Source of the DNA: Enterococcus rotai
Lineage (GTDB): Bacteria; Bacillota; Bacilli; Lactobacillales; Enterococcaceae
Assembly (NCBI RefSeq): GCF_001465345.1
Contig: NZ_CP013655.1
Span: 434,001-498,000 of the forward strand
DNA length: 64,000 nt
Reading direction: 5' to 3'
Shown here: piece by piece, positions 1 to 8,616 of the stretch
Layout of the letters: each line of letters starts with the position of its first letter
Position numbering within the stretch: position 1 is the first letter of the stretch
Notes under the pieces: generated by a model
What the model saw: only the letters and a program-made list of their open reading frames with translations
Told to the model about the DNA's origin: nothing
Database searches by the model: none
Program-made: the position numbers and the translations under genes

Positions 1-223
1 CTACCATTTCTCTGTCAGCCATCGTTTTCACTACAGAAACTAACACATCATAACCAATATATTTCGCTGTATCCACACTGGTTTGAATAATAATCGGAGC
101 ACCCATTTCTTTCGCTGCCCGAATCATTTCCGGCAACATTTCTAAATTATGAGCGTTAAAAGCACCTACGGTAAAATTTAATTCTTCTGCTATTTTTGTG
201 ACTTCTTTTAAGGTTGTATACAT
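1..223 (-). CDS. Class II ketose-bisphosphate aldolase (partial)
   Basis: Only the first 74 codons are present; the gene runs off the left edge. The N-terminus matches class II fructose/tagatose-bisphosphate aldolases: an LKEVT start, then VGAFNAHNLEM and a GAPIIIQTS strand. These zinc enzymes cleave a ketose bisphosphate into dihydroxyacetone phosphate and an aldehyde in the cytosol. A GGGGAGA ribosome binding site precedes the ATG. It is the last visible gene of a PTS operon, so it probably cleaves the phosphorylated product of the imported sugar. The exact substrate cannot be told, and the metal ligands lie outside the window. Confidence 0.85.
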   Translation of the reverse strand, partial: MYTTLKEVTKIAEELNFTVGAFNAHNLEMLPEMIRAAKEMGAPIIIQTSVDTAKYIGYDVLVSVVKTMADREMV

Positions 224-248
224 GTGTTTCTCCCCAATCTTTTCAATT

Positions 249-650
249 TTACTGACCGCTGATCGTAACTTGTTTAGCGATTTTTCGCATGTCATCCATT
301 TTATTCATCCATTTATCAATGCCGGCATCATCCCCATTTTTTGCTGCTTCTGCACGTTTTTGATTGTACAAACTCATTAATTTTTTATAACCTGCGCCAA
401 TACTATTTTTATAGGACTGACTTTTCTCTAACGCTACGATTGCTTCGTCTATTTCACTAAGTTGTGCCAATAACAAGCCGACTTCTTCATATTTTTCAGC
501 GAACACACTATCTATTGGTTCTGATGATGCAATTTCTACAGTAAGTTGTTCTATTTCTTGGCGTAATTCTTCTTTTTGTTCTTCTGTTAAAGTCTCGTCT
601 ACTTCTAGTTTGACAGGCTTTGTTTTTTTCTTTTTTAGAAAATCAAACAT
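249..650 (-). CDS. Conserved hypothetical protein of PTS operon
   Basis: I do not recognise this 133-residue protein. It is soluble, highly charged and predicted mostly helical: a lysine-rich N-terminus (MFDFLKKKKTK), an acidic helix at about residues 15-45, then helices resembling degenerate TPR-like pairs (YEEVGLLLAQL, AGYKKLMSLYNQKRAEA). There is no signal peptide or membrane segment. A good AAGGAG site precedes the ATG, and the gene sits 15 bp after the IIC gene and 25 bp before the aldolase, so it belongs to the operon. A scaffolding or regulatory role is only a guess. Confidence 0.75.
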   Translation of the reverse strand: MFDFLKKKKTKPVKLEVDETLTEEQKEELRQEIEQLTVEIASSEPIDSVFAEKYEEVGLLLAQLSEIDEAIVALEKSQSYKNSIGAGYKKLMSLYNQKRAEAAKNGDDAGIDKWMNKMDDMRKIAKQVTISGQ

Positions 651-665
651 CGTTTCACTCCTTTC

Positions 666-1955
666 CTAAAAGGCCTTCATGATCGGGCTAATGATCCAAG
701 CATATAAAAGTGCTGCCGTAACTGTATCCACATCTGTTGCTGTAGCATTGACAAAGCCCATGCTATTGAAAATCGTCACTAATAATGCAGGCAATAATGT
801 GATAAAGAATCCATGTGCGATTCCGCCGATGATCGCACCACGTCTACCACCCACTGCATTCCCGAAAATCCCTGCAGTGCCGCCTGCAAAAAAGTTCGTT
901 AGCATTCCAGGTAAAATCATCGCTAAGCCAAATGTTGGTAAAATAAACATCGCAAAAACGGCACCGATTGTTGTCGTAATAAATCCTAAAATCACAGCAT
1001 TTGGGCTATATGGAAAAAACACTGGACAATCTAAAGCTGGAATAGCGTTTGGCACTAGTTTCATTGCAATCCCTCTAAAGGCTGGAACGATTTCTCCAAG
1101 TAGTAAACGAACACCTGCTAACAAAACATATACGCCGACGACAAATTGAATCGCTTGTAAGAAAGCAAACATGATATAGTTTTGATTGCCAGACAAGGTT
1201 GCTGCAAATGTTTCACCTGCAAATAATACGGTCACGATATATAATGGCACCATCACAACCATCACAGATAAATACGTATCTTGAAGAAACTCAAAGGATT
1301 TCGGCAACTTAAGATCTTCCACAGACTTCTTATTTTCACCACGTTCGCCAAAAATCCAGGCAACGCCTGCTTCAAATAGATACCCAATCGTACAAAAATG
1401 ACCTAGTGCAATATCATCTGATCCTGTTATTTTCCGGATGAACGGCTGTGCGATTGCTGGCATTGCCACCGCAAAAACACCACCAATAAATCCACCAACC
1501 ACAATCAACGCAATCCCGCGAAGTCCAGCAAAGTAACCAAATACTGTTGTCATCGTTGCCATCCACAAAATAGCTTGCCCTGTTAAAAAGATATATTTCC
1601 ATTTTGTAAAGCGGGCAATTAAAATGTTGAATACAAAAATTGCTAAAAATGTTAATGCGATATCCCGACCGAGTCCAAGTTCATTCATTGCTTGTCCATT
1701 AATCGCTTCAATGGAAGGAATGATTCCTTGCATATGAAATCCTTTAGTAAAAATCTCACCAAAATAAGTCAAACTTCCTACAATAATACTAGAACCTGCA
1801 CTTAACACTTGAAACCCTAACAACGTTTTTAATGAACCAGATAACACTTGACCAATCGATTTCTTTTGTAAAATCAAGCCCAACATAGCAATCAAGCTGA
1901 TCGTAATCGATGCCTGCGTCAAGATATTCTCGATGATAAAATTAACTACCCCCAT
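666..1955 (-). CDS. PTS system IIC component, UlaA/SgaT (ascorbate) family
   Basis: A 429-residue polytopic membrane protein, the normal length for UlaA-type IIC permeases. Family-typical stretches are visible, including LPKSFEFL in the cytoplasmic loop, PALDCPVFFPYSPNAV in the re-entrant region and FFAGGTAGIFGNAVGG near the C-terminus. It would translocate and help phosphorylate a sugar acid or related pentose-like substrate with the IIB encoded 31 bp upstream. IIA is supplied by the C-terminal domain of the regulator upstream. The substrate may be ascorbate or another compound; the aldolase downstream argues for a pathway other than classical ulaDEF ascorbate degradation. Confidence 0.88.
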   Translation of the reverse strand: MGVVNFIIENILTQASITISLIAMLGLILQKKSIGQVLSGSLKTLLGFQVLSAGSSIIVGSLTYFGEIFTKGFHMQGIIPSIEAINGQAMNELGLGRDIALTFLAIFVFNILIARFTKWKYIFLTGQAILWMATMTTVFGYFAGLRGIALIVVGGFIGGVFAVAMPAIAQPFIRKITGSDDIALGHFCTIGYLFEAGVAWIFGERGENKKSVEDLKLPKSFEFLQDTYLSVMVVMVPLYIVTVLFAGETFAATLSGNQNYIMFAFLQAIQFVVGVYVLLAGVRLLLGEIVPAFRGIAMKLVPNAIPALDCPVFFPYSPNAVILGFITTTIGAVFAMFILPTFGLAMILPGMLTNFFAGGTAGIFGNAVGGRRGAIIGGIAHGFFITLLPALLVTIFNSMGFVNATATDVDTVTAALLYAWIISPIMKAF

Positions 1956-1986
1956 GATATAAGTCCCTCCATTTATATTTTAGTCG

Positions 1987-2292
1987 CTAAATAGCGCCTT
2001 TTGCTTGTAAAACTGGTGTGATTTTTTCATCTATTTCAGCTTTTGACACAATATTTTTCAGATAAATGATGGCTGTTTTTTCTTCGTCAATCGTAAATTT
2101 TTCAAATTGTGTTTGAAAGTTTTGAGCTGTAATAATAATATCGGGATTCATCGAAACTGCCGATGAAATATCTGTATGCTCCAGTTTCGCTTCGACTCCT
2201 TTCTGGTTTAATACATCTTCCGCTGCCATTTGTGCTGCAAAACTACTGCCTAATCCTGCTCCGCAAACAAATAAAATCGTTAGTTTTTTCAT
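1987..2292 (-). CDS. PTS system IIB component, lactose/ascorbate type
   Basis: A 101-residue cytosolic phosphocarrier. The phosphorylation-site loop CGAGLGSSF is at residues 10-18, with Cys10 as the expected phospho-cysteine. Length and loop match the UlaB/SgaB family. It relays phosphate from an IIA domain to the sugar bound by the IIC encoded just downstream. Its gene starts 21 bp after the antiterminator gene ends, so both are in one transcript. Confidence 0.88.
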   Translation of the reverse strand: MKKLTILFVCGAGLGSSFAAQMAAEDVLNQKGVEAKLEHTDISSAVSMNPDIIITAQNFQTQFEKFTIDEEKTAIIYLKNIVSKAEIDEKITPVLQAKGAI

Positions 2293-2313
2293 AATAATTC
2301 GCTCCTGTCATTT

Positions 2314-4413
2314 TTATTGTTTAGTTTCATTTAGCGCATCTTCATATAAAATTGTTTCAAAATCAGCTACAGTGGTGCATTGAGCCAAGCGATCGATTTT
2401 CGTTTCATCGTTGATCAATTCGATCAAGCTTTTCATAATATTTAAGTGGGAAAAAGAGTCCACTGCTGCGAGACAAAAAATGATTTTCACTGGATCATTT
2501 TCTTCATTGCCAAACACAACTGGTTCTGCCAATGTCGCCACGCTAATTCCTAATTTGTTTACCCCATCTTCGGGTCTTGCATGGGCTAGCGCTAGATGTT
2601 TTCCCATCACGATATATGGACCAAATTCTTTAACAGAGGCGATCATCGCGTCTATATACGATTCTTCAATAGCGTTTTCTTTCAATAAAGGACATGCTAC
2701 TCGTTGAATCGCACTCTCCCAATCAGGACATTTTTCTAATAACAAAATATCACTTTTCTTTAAGACATCTTTTAGCATTGGCTGCAGCTCCCTTTTATTT
2801 ATCTTTAAATGATTCTGATCAAAGGTTTTTTCTAGATTTTTATAAATTTCATTGGAGATCATTCCCCCACTTTCTTTGATCAAGTCAAGGACACGGTAAA
2901 ACAATTCAGTAGAATCAGTGTCATTATTTATCAAGCGCTTATATTGTTTATTTTGTTCTAAAAAAGCTTGGATATTTTTTCGACTCTCTACTTTGATGAT
3001 TGGATCGACGACTAATATTGGTTTTTCAGGATAGGTTAAACTCAGCGTTGAAAAAATCAAATCAACATCTAACTTTTTGATCAAGTCCATTTCTCCTGTA
3101 CTTAAAACAGCTAGCACGTCAATATTGAATAGTTCTTTTAAATGCTCGGCTAATAATCGACCCGTTGCCGTACCATGATTACAAATGACAACCGCTTTAT
3201 AGGTATAGGTCAACTCTTGATTGATCGCACTTACAGAGGTAGAAAAATGAATAGTTAAAAAGGCCATTTCGTCCTCACTTAGCTCATTTTTAGTAATGGC
3301 TTCAATCGTTGGTGCAAATTTCTCAATCGCAAAATAGATATTGCCGTAATATCGTTTTACCGTTTCCTTTAAAGGATTTAAAATTTGAATTTCACTTTTT
3401 ACCCGACTAATCAGGCCCGCCATATGCCGATATAATCCCTCATGGAGTGATTCTTCTTTTTTGGAAAAAGGAATTTTAGTCGTTTGTTCCACAAATTGAA
3501 TGAGTTGAATCGATAATACTTGTGCTTGGACCCACTCTACAGAATTTCTGATACTTCCAGTGTTGAAGGTTTCCAGCATGAAACTAATATAGTTTATTTC
3601 AGAACTGGGCGGTCTCACTGCAAGCGTGCGGCAAAGCCGATCGATAAAAGTGTGAAGCTTATTTTGACCGTTCTCGACTACTTCCCAAGAAGAATTCACA
3701 ATCAATTCCTGTCTTAAATAACGGCTTAGCCAAATCGCTGTAAACATGACTAGTTGATTTCGGTAAAGGTCTTCTCGTGAAGAAATCGTCTGATGATAGA
3801 TCTGGTCGATTTTTTTCAATATCTGCTTAGGGATATACCGAAATAGATGTTTTTCTGAATTACTCAAGCCTGATTCATTTCCCTCAAGAAATCGTAAACT
3901 ATCAATGGATTGGTTGATCACATCGTAAATCATGGTTCGAATAGTCCGTTCAGATCCTTTTAAAATAATTCCTTGTTTCGGAATGCTCAACACCTCGATA
4001 CCGTATTCCAAAAGAATCGTTCTAACTCTACGCATGTCTTCATCCATTGTACTTTTCGAAATTTGATAGTCTGATTCTTTTTGATATAAAAACACAGGCT
4101 GTTCTGATAACGAAAAAGCTAAGATCAAGTCAAAAATTCGTTCTTCTCGATTTAAATAGTTGAATTCATTTTTTTCATCAAGACATGCATCCAACAATTC
4201 ACGTTCCTTTTGTTCAAGGTTTAAACGCATCCCTCTGTTTCGAATCGTTTTGATTTCGGGCAAGTTTCGTTCATCAAGAAATGCGTTGATTTCTTTGATT
4301 TCATTTCTAAGTGTTCTATTACTGATGCGAAAATCTTCGCTTAACTCGCTAAGAGTCAAAGGATAATCCGACCAAATAAAGCGCTTAAATATTTGGATTG
4401 TTCGATCTTTCAT
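2314..4413 (-). CDS. BglG-family PRD transcriptional regulator with EIIB and EIIA domains
   Basis: A 699-residue multidomain regulator. In order: N-terminal helix-turn-helix DNA-binding domains (about 1-150), two PRD domains (about 170-390), a GatB-like EIIB domain (AVVICNHGTATGRLL) and a C-terminal EIIA domain of the mannitol/fructose class with the active-site His in LALAHARPEDG. PRD regulators of this architecture activate their PTS operon according to phosphorylation by HPr and the PTS; the EIIA domain may also serve the downstream IIB/IIC. An in-frame upstream start exists (4485), but only the ATG at 4411-4413 has a good GGAGAG site, so I chose that. It heads the operon running left to the aldolase. 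Confidence 0.85.
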   Translation of the reverse strand: MKDRTIQIFKRFIWSDYPLTLSELSEDFRISNRTLRNEIKEINAFLDERNLPEIKTIRNRGMRLNLEQKERELLDACLDEKNEFNYLNREERIFDLILAFSLSEQPVFLYQKESDYQISKSTMDEDMRRVRTILLEYGIEVLSIPKQGIILKGSERTIRTMIYDVINQSIDSLRFLEGNESGLSNSEKHLFRYIPKQILKKIDQIYHQTISSREDLYRNQLVMFTAIWLSRYLRQELIVNSSWEVVENGQNKLHTFIDRLCRTLAVRPPSSEINYISFMLETFNTGSIRNSVEWVQAQVLSIQLIQFVEQTTKIPFSKKEESLHEGLYRHMAGLISRVKSEIQILNPLKETVKRYYGNIYFAIEKFAPTIEAITKNELSEDEMAFLTIHFSTSVSAINQELTYTYKAVVICNHGTATGRLLAEHLKELFNIDVLAVLSTGEMDLIKKLDVDLIFSTLSLTYPEKPILVVDPIIKVESRKNIQAFLEQNKQYKRLINNDTDSTELFYRVLDLIKESGGMISNEIYKNLEKTFDQNHLKINKRELQPMLKDVLKKSDILLLEKCPDWESAIQRVACPLLKENAIEESYIDAMIASVKEFGPYIVMGKHLALAHARPEDGVNKLGISVATLAEPVVFGNEENDPVKIIFCLAAVDSFSHLNIMKSLIELINDETKIDRLAQCTTVADFETILYEDALNETKQ

Positions 4414-4497
4414 CTGTTTCTCTCCTTGCTTGATTTCATTATATAGTGGTGTGACACAATTGATTAGTGGAGATTGTTGCAACATTTATCGGCAAAA

Positions 4498-4512
4498 ATG
4501 TAAGCGTGAACA
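4498..4512. promoter_or_regulatory. Candidate cre (CcpA) site
   Basis: ATGTAAGCGTGAACA fits the catabolite-responsive-element consensus WTGNAANCGNWNNCW with one mismatch. It lies about 85 bp upstream of the chosen start of the PTS regulator, where CcpA repression would be expected. Supported only by motif match and position. Confidence 0.45.
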
Positions 4513-4552
4513 TTTTTTGAAAAATAACTAGTTGCAATTTTAGTATACAAAA

Positions 4553-4591
4553 AAGAGTGATACAAAACTGATTTAGTTTTGTATCACTCTT
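4553..4591 (-). terminator. Rho-independent terminator of copYZ
   Basis: A perfect 17-bp inverted repeat (AAGAGTGATACAAAACT and its complement) around a 5-nt loop, followed on the minus strand by a T-run. It lies 39 bp beyond the copZ stop codon. Confidence 0.88.
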
Positions 4592-4629
4592 CAAGTTAGG
4601 ATCAATATTCTTTTGCCGTAGCTAGCTTT

Positions 4630-4830
4630 TTAAGCCACAGTAAATTTAGTTTCTGATAATGCATTTTGTAACTCATTATTTGAGATTTCTCTATCACTTG
4701 TGACAGATGCTGATTTTTTTTCTAAGTCAACTGTTGCAGATTGAACACCTGCAATTTTTTCAAAATTTTCTTTGACGATGTTTACACATCCATCACATTT
4801 CATTCCGTTGATCGTTACTGTTTTTTCCAT
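4630..4830 (-). CDS. copZ: Copper chaperone CopZ
   Basis: A 66-residue heavy-metal-associated domain protein with the Cu(I)-binding motif MKCDGC at residues 10-15 and the usual beta-alpha-beta-beta-alpha-beta pattern. In enterococci CopZ carries Cu(I) in the cytosol and donates it to CopY, releasing the repressor. It lies 38 bp downstream of copY and is followed at once by a strong terminator, so the copA and copB ATPase genes of the classical copYZAB operon are absent here. Confidence 0.92.
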   Translation of the reverse strand: MEKTVTINGMKCDGCVNIVKENFEKIAGVQSATVDLEKKSASVTSDREISNNELQNALSETKFTVA

Positions 4831-4868
4831 TGTAAAACACTCCTTATTGTTGTTTGTATGTTAATGGT

Positions 4869-5315
4869 TTAATGAACAAGGTGACACTGACATTGGCCAG
4901 GTGTACAGTTACAAGGTACGACATCGACTGCTGACTTGCGTTTTTCTTTCAGTAGTGCTTCCAGTTCATCAATGTCGTCAAAGCTTAATAAACTTTCAGC
5001 GATGATTGATTCAAGAACCTTCCCTACTTTTTTACTGCAAACTTTCGTCAACATTTCTTCCGAAAGTACTTCGATACTTTTACGCTCTTCGACTAAAGGA
5101 AAGTAAGTAAATTTATTGCCATTACGTTTCGTTCCAAGCATCCCTTTATCAACTAAGCGACTTAATAATGTTTTGACCGTGGTACTTTTCCATTCAGTCT
5201 TTTCATTTAGGATATCGGTCACTTCTTTACTCGTCGTCTCCTCTGTGGCCCATGCAACGCGCATGACTTCCCACTCTGCGTCAGTGATGTTCAAAGCTTT
5301 TTTCTTCTCTGACAT
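4869..5315 (-). CDS. copY: CopY/TcrY-family copper-responsive repressor
   Basis: A 148-residue BlaI/CopY-type winged-helix repressor. The N-terminal helix-turn-helix covers about residues 10-75 (ITDAEWEVMRVAWA, TVKTLLSRLVDKGML). The C-terminus carries CNCTPGQCQC, the CxCx4CxC motif in which Zn(II) is exchanged for Cu(I). In this family zinc-CopY blocks transcription and copper donated by CopZ causes release. A sigma-A promoter with an overlapping cop-box-like operator lies upstream, consistent with autoregulation. Confidence 0.93.
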   Translation of the reverse strand: MSEKKKALNITDAEWEVMRVAWATEETTSKEVTDILNEKTEWKSTTVKTLLSRLVDKGMLGTKRNGNKFTYFPLVEERKSIEVLSEEMLTKVCSKKVGKVLESIIAESLLSFDDIDELEALLKEKRKSAVDVVPCNCTPGQCQCHLVH

Positions 5316-5358
5316 AAAAAGTCTCCTTTTTATTGTTTTCTCGTTGTAGCGTCAGAAC

Positions 5359-5374
5359 AACTACACACGTAGTC
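5359..5374. promoter_or_regulatory. Cop-box-like CopY operator
   Basis: AACTACACACGTAGTC matches the enterococcal cop-box consensus (RNYKACANNTGTMRNY) at all but one fixed position and is internally palindromic (CTAC/GTAG). It lies just downstream of the copY -10 box, around the expected transcription start, where bound CopY would block initiation. Confidence 0.65.
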
Positions 5375-5387
5375 GAACCTTGTATTT

Positions 5388-5416
5388 ATAATAGCTCTTT
5401 TTTTGGTCTTTGTCAA
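5388..5416 (-). promoter_or_regulatory. copYZ promoter
   Basis: On the minus strand TTGACA (5411-5416) and TATTAT (5388-5393) are separated by exactly 17 bp, about 75 bp upstream of the copY start. It is close to the sigma-A consensus. Confidence 0.8.
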
Positions 5417-5442
5417 AGAGAAAATTTTAAGATGAAATAAAA

Positions 5443-5478
5443 TAAGTGTGCAGCTATCTAAATAGCCACACACACTTA
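5443..5478 (-). terminator. Terminator of DHFR-like gene
   Basis: An interrupted hairpin just after the stop codon at 5486: outer arms AAGTGTG/CACACTT and inner arms GCTAT/ATAGC, followed by a T-rich tract on the minus strand. Confidence 0.65.
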
Positions 5479-5485
5479 TCTCACT

Positions 5486-6019
5486 TTATCTAGTTTTATA
5501 TGTTGTATACACCATATCATTCTTCACATAAACCTGATCTACTTTCAAATTGACCGGTCCATTGAATTCATTAAATAAACGAATCCCTTTCCCTAAAAAC
5601 GTCGGAATTGTCGTAAGAATATAAGTATCAATCAAATTGGCTTCCACTAAAGGTGCAATAATACTTGCTCCGCCAACGACCCAAATCGCTTCACCTTCTT
5701 GCTCTTTCAATTCTTGAATCAGCTCAACAGGTCCTTGACTTGTAAAGAATAGCTTTTCGGTATTTTCATCTGGATGACTTGTGATAATATAAGATGATTG
5801 TTCTTCATATGGATATTGATCGACCGCCAATTCATTTACTACTTGATCATAAGTCGTTCGGCCCATCACCACTGTATCGATCTTTTCCATCAATTCTTGA
5901 TAACTAGTATCCTCTTCCACTAATTCAATCCCGCCACCTAAAAAATCAATACTGCCATCTGCTTCAGCAATATACCCATCAACGCTTGCTGCAATGTATA
6001 AAATAACTTCTCTACTCAT
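5486..6019 (-). CDS. Dihydrofolate reductase-like (RibD C-terminal family) protein
   Basis: A 177-residue cytosolic protein of the RibD_C/DHFR-like superfamily. It shows the N-terminal strand VILYIAASVDGYIA, the nucleotide-binding stretch MGRTTYDQV, the IWVVGGASIIAPLV glycine motif and a C-terminal TYIL-TTIPTFLGKGIRLF segment typical of YyaP/YwjB-like proteins. These bind NADPH and are presumed reductases; their substrates are not established and most are not the cell's main DHFR. Its own RBS and terminator suggest a single-gene transcript. Confidence 0.82.
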   Translation of the reverse strand: MSREVILYIAASVDGYIAEADGSIDFLGGGIELVEEDTSYQELMEKIDTVVMGRTTYDQVVNELAVDQYPYEEQSSYIITSHPDENTEKLFFTSQGPVELIQELKEQEGEAIWVVGGASIIAPLVEANLIDTYILTTIPTFLGKGIRLFNEFNGPVNLKVDQVYVKNDMVYTTYKTR

Positions 6020-6035
6020 AAAAAACCTCCTAATT

Positions 6036-6080
6036 TTAAAAAGCTGAACGAGCTCGTGAAGCTAGATAATACTAAAATAC
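6036..6080. repeat. Short derivative of the intergenic repeat seen at 8.6-8.85 kb
   Basis: The segment AAAAGCTGAACGAGCTCGT, followed by AGCTAGATAATACTAAAA, resembles the start and end of the longer repeats at 8617 and 8737 with the middle missing. Like the 8617 copy it begins immediately next to the RBS of the gene on its left (the shared string is TACCTCCTAATT-like with A-rich flanks). No coding function is visible. Confidence 0.5.
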
Positions 6081-6140
6081 GTCACTTCCTCGAACTATCT
6101 ATTCTACCTGTTTTATCACTTTCGTCAACTAGTTTGTTTA

Positions 6141-6179
6141 AAAAAGAAGCATAATTGAAAAGAATAATATTTCTTCTTT
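6141..6179 (-). terminator. Probable hemD terminator
   Basis: An imperfect hairpin with arms AAGAAG/CTTCTT plus an AT-rich inner stem. It starts about 4 bp after the hemD stop and is followed by a T-run on the minus strand. Confidence 0.55.
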
Positions 6180-6182
6180 CAA

Positions 6183-6863
6183 CTATACTTCGTTTCTTAA
6201 CATTGCTTCGTATCCATCTTTTAAAATAGCCTGTCTTGTTGTTTCGCCTAAACAGTATAGCGTCGGCATTTCCCTTAAATCAACTTCTCTAAATACCGAT
6301 AAAAATCGTTCCCACAAAGACGGACTTGCTAGATAAACTGCCGGTAGTTTTTTATCCATTAAACGTTTTTGCAGCAACAATTGATTTTCTTTTGGAAAGC
6401 AATTATCGTAAAGGATTGGCGTGAATAACCGATGTCCTTTATTGACTAGTTCTGCTTCACCAAAGCGATTGGCTAAATTGCTTTTGGGGTAAAATATCAT
6501 AGTTGGTTTTAAATAACAAGCTGACCAAGTCTCAAACAAGTTTTTTTTCGTTGCATATGGGGCTTGGAACGTTGTCTCTATATCATTAGCTAAGAGAACT
6601 TGAGCAGTCTTCTTTCCAATTACAGCGAACTTTTTCATTTCAACATCTTTTCTACTGATTTGCTGAAAAAAAAATTTGGCTGCGTGTTGACTCGTTAAAA
6701 AAATCCACTCACTTTGTTTCACCATCGTTTTAAATGATTGATCTAACGTTCTCTTTTCCAGCGCAATCAATGGGATTTCAACCGTTTCAAATCCTCTTGC
6801 CTGAAAGTATGACCGATCCTCCGCATTGTCTTCTACCAAACGAGTTAAAAGAATCGTATTCAT
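6183..6863 (-). CDS. hemD: Uroporphyrinogen-III synthase
   Basis: A 226-residue HemD-family protein, slightly shorter than the usual 240-260. Family features include the N-terminal ILLTRLVEDN strand with ARGFETVEIPLIAL, the middle EWIFLTSQHAAKFFF, and the late YLASPSLWERFL (the SPS region). It cyclises and inverts ring D of hydroxymethylbilane to give uroporphyrinogen III. Its start overlaps the hemC end by 4 bp, indicating translational coupling. HemD proteins diverge widely, so context adds weight: hemC precedes it and siroheme genes are nearby. Confidence 0.88.
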   Translation of the reverse strand: MNTILLTRLVEDNAEDRSYFQARGFETVEIPLIALEKRTLDQSFKTMVKQSEWIFLTSQHAAKFFFQQISRKDVEMKKFAVIGKKTAQVLLANDIETTFQAPYATKKNLFETWSACYLKPTMIFYPKSNLANRFGEAELVNKGHRLFTPILYDNCFPKENQLLLQKRLMDKKLPAVYLASPSLWERFLSVFREVDLREMPTLYCLGETTRQAILKDGYEAMLRNEV

Positions 6864-7768
6864 AGTGAATCCCGCTCCATTTCATTTAGTAACGCTATCG
6901 CTATCTGCTTTCCAATGCCGTTTATATCTTGGACAGTTATACTTTTGATAAAGGACTGTTCTAACTCTTTATCTCCTAAAAATCCTGAAAACTGATAGCC
7001 ATTTTGTTTTTGAACAGCGAAAGCTCCAATAGGAATATCGCAATTTCCATTTAACATCGCCAAAAAATCACGCTCTTCCATGACTAATTTTCTTGTTAAC
7101 GAATCATCGATTGGGTTTAAAAAATCGTTCATCTCTTGATCTTGACTACGACATTCTACAGCTAAAGCGCCTTGTCCTACAGCTGGAATACACTGCTCAC
7201 AGCTTAAAACAAGATAAGGATGTGTAGGTTCATCAAACCAATTCAATCGTTTTAAACCAGCTACTGCTAAAACAATGCCATCTAGATTTTGTTCTTCCAT
7301 CCGTTTCAAACGCGTTCCTACGTTCCCTCGAATCGATTCCACTTGAATATCTTCCCGTAAATTTTTCATTTGAAATTCTCGCCGCAAACTACTCGTTCCA
7401 ATTCTAGCACCGTTGGGCAACGCCTCTAAAGAATTCACTTCTCTAAAAATCAAACAATCAGCCGGATCGCTTCTCTCTGGAATCGCAGCTAACGTCAATC
7501 CATCCGCGACTTTTGCTGGCATGTCTTTTAAACTATGGACCGCAAAATCGATTGAGCCTCTCAATAAAGCCTGTTCTACTTCATTGATGAATAATCCCTT
7601 CCCGCCAATTTTAGACAAACTGACTGAAAGCATTTGGTCTCCTTTGGTCGTCATCGGGACGATCTCAACTGGAAAATCACCATGAACTTCTTTCAGTAAA
7701 TCTATTACGATCATGGTTTGCTTCATTGCTAAAGGACTATTTCTGGTGCCGACACAGACGGTTTTCAT
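6860..7768 (-). CDS. hemC: Hydroxymethylbilane synthase (porphobilinogen deaminase)
   Basis: A 302-residue protein, full length for HemC. It contains the substrate-binding stretch GTRNSPLAMKQ, HSLKDMP, the signature RGNVGTRLKRM and LNGNCDIPIGAFA, whose Cys carries the dipyrromethane cofactor. It polymerises four porphobilinogens into hydroxymethylbilane in the cytosol. It is coupled to hemD and follows the nitrite-transporter gene by 47 bp. Together with the siroheme genes nearby this is best read as a dedicated siroheme branch. Genes making porphobilinogen (hemA, hemL, hemB) are not in the window. Confidence 0.95.
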   Translation of the reverse strand: MKTVCVGTRNSPLAMKQTMIVIDLLKEVHGDFPVEIVPMTTKGDQMLSVSLSKIGGKGLFINEVEQALLRGSIDFAVHSLKDMPAKVADGLTLAAIPERSDPADCLIFREVNSLEALPNGARIGTSSLRREFQMKNLREDIQVESIRGNVGTRLKRMEEQNLDGIVLAVAGLKRLNWFDEPTHPYLVLSCEQCIPAVGQGALAVECRSQDQEMNDFLNPIDDSLTRKLVMEERDFLAMLNGNCDIPIGAFAVQKQNGYQFSGFLGDKELEQSFIKSITVQDINGIGKQIAIALLNEMERDSL

Positions 7769-7815
7769 TCAACTTACTTCCTTTTTCTTTTCTTATCTTT
7801 TCATCATACTAGATT

Positions 7816-8601
7816 TTATTTTTTTGACAACTGCCCTGTACCAACTTTATATGCTAAGAAATAAAGTCCTGCCACAAAAAAGCCGCCACCAATAATATTA
7901 CCTAAATACACACTGACCATATTTTGCCCAAACGCTGACCACGTATTGCCTCCTAATAAAATCCCCATCGGAATCAAGAACATATTGGCTACAACGTGTT
8001 GGAAGCCACAAATCACAAAACCCATGATTGGCAGAAAAATCCCGACGATTTTACCAATAAAATCTTTTGCTGCAAAGTTCAAATACACTGCGGTACTCAC
8101 TAAAAAGTTACAAGCGACCCCCGAAAGAAATCCTTGTAAAAAAGTATCTTTAGTTCTCCCTAAAGAAACTTGAATCGCGCGCTCTGCAAAGTCTCCTTGT
8201 AACGCCCCACTTAAATAGCCAAAGAAATAAGCCACAAATAAGGAACCAATCAAATTAAAAATCGTCACGATCACAATGTTTCTAAGCCATTCTTTGCCAC
8301 TGATTTTTCTAGCAAACAACGCCATTGAAACAACCATCATGTTTCCTGTAACTAACTCTCCTCCAGCTAACAATAAACAAATCAGTCCAAACGGAAAAAC
8401 AGCTGCTCCGATCACATTAACCAGTGTCCCCCATTCCTTTGGCATTGTTCCCATTGCGCGAATCATCGCAATCCCTGCAACAGCAATAAAAACACCTGCT
8501 AAAAATCCCAATACCGCTAAAGTCAAAAAACTACCCCGCGCCTTTTGAACCCCTTTTTCAATTGTAACATCAACTATTTCTGGTGGTTGAAATGACCCCA
8601 T
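7816..8601 (-). CDS. nirC: Formate/nitrite transporter family channel (NirC-like)
   Basis: A 261-residue membrane protein with about six transmembrane helices and the FNT-family features GELVTGNMMVVSMAL (the second FNT signature) and GFQHVVANMFLIPMG. FNT proteins form pentameric channels for formate, nitrite or hydrosulfide. Its position between cobA and hemCD, close to nirBD, favours nitrite. The channel motifs alone do not separate NirC from FocA, so the substrate is inferred. A clear AGGAGG site precedes the ATG. Confidence 0.85.
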   Translation of the reverse strand: MGSFQPPEIVDVTIEKGVQKARGSFLTLAVLGFLAGVFIAVAGIAMIRAMGTMPKEWGTLVNVIGAAVFPFGLICLLLAGGELVTGNMMVVSMALFARKISGKEWLRNIVIVTIFNLIGSLFVAYFFGYLSGALQGDFAERAIQVSLGRTKDTFLQGFLSGVACNFLVSTAVYLNFAAKDFIGKIVGIFLPIMGFVICGFQHVVANMFLIPMGILLGGNTWSAFGQNMVSVYLGNIIGGGFFVAGLYFLAYKVGTGQLSKK

Positions 8602-8616
8602 ATTTTACCTCCTAAT

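Noticed and set aside
679-1149. Plus-strand 156-residue open frame inside the UlaA-type gene
   Set aside because: Antisense shadow of a well-supported membrane protein; no RBS and composition follows the other strand.
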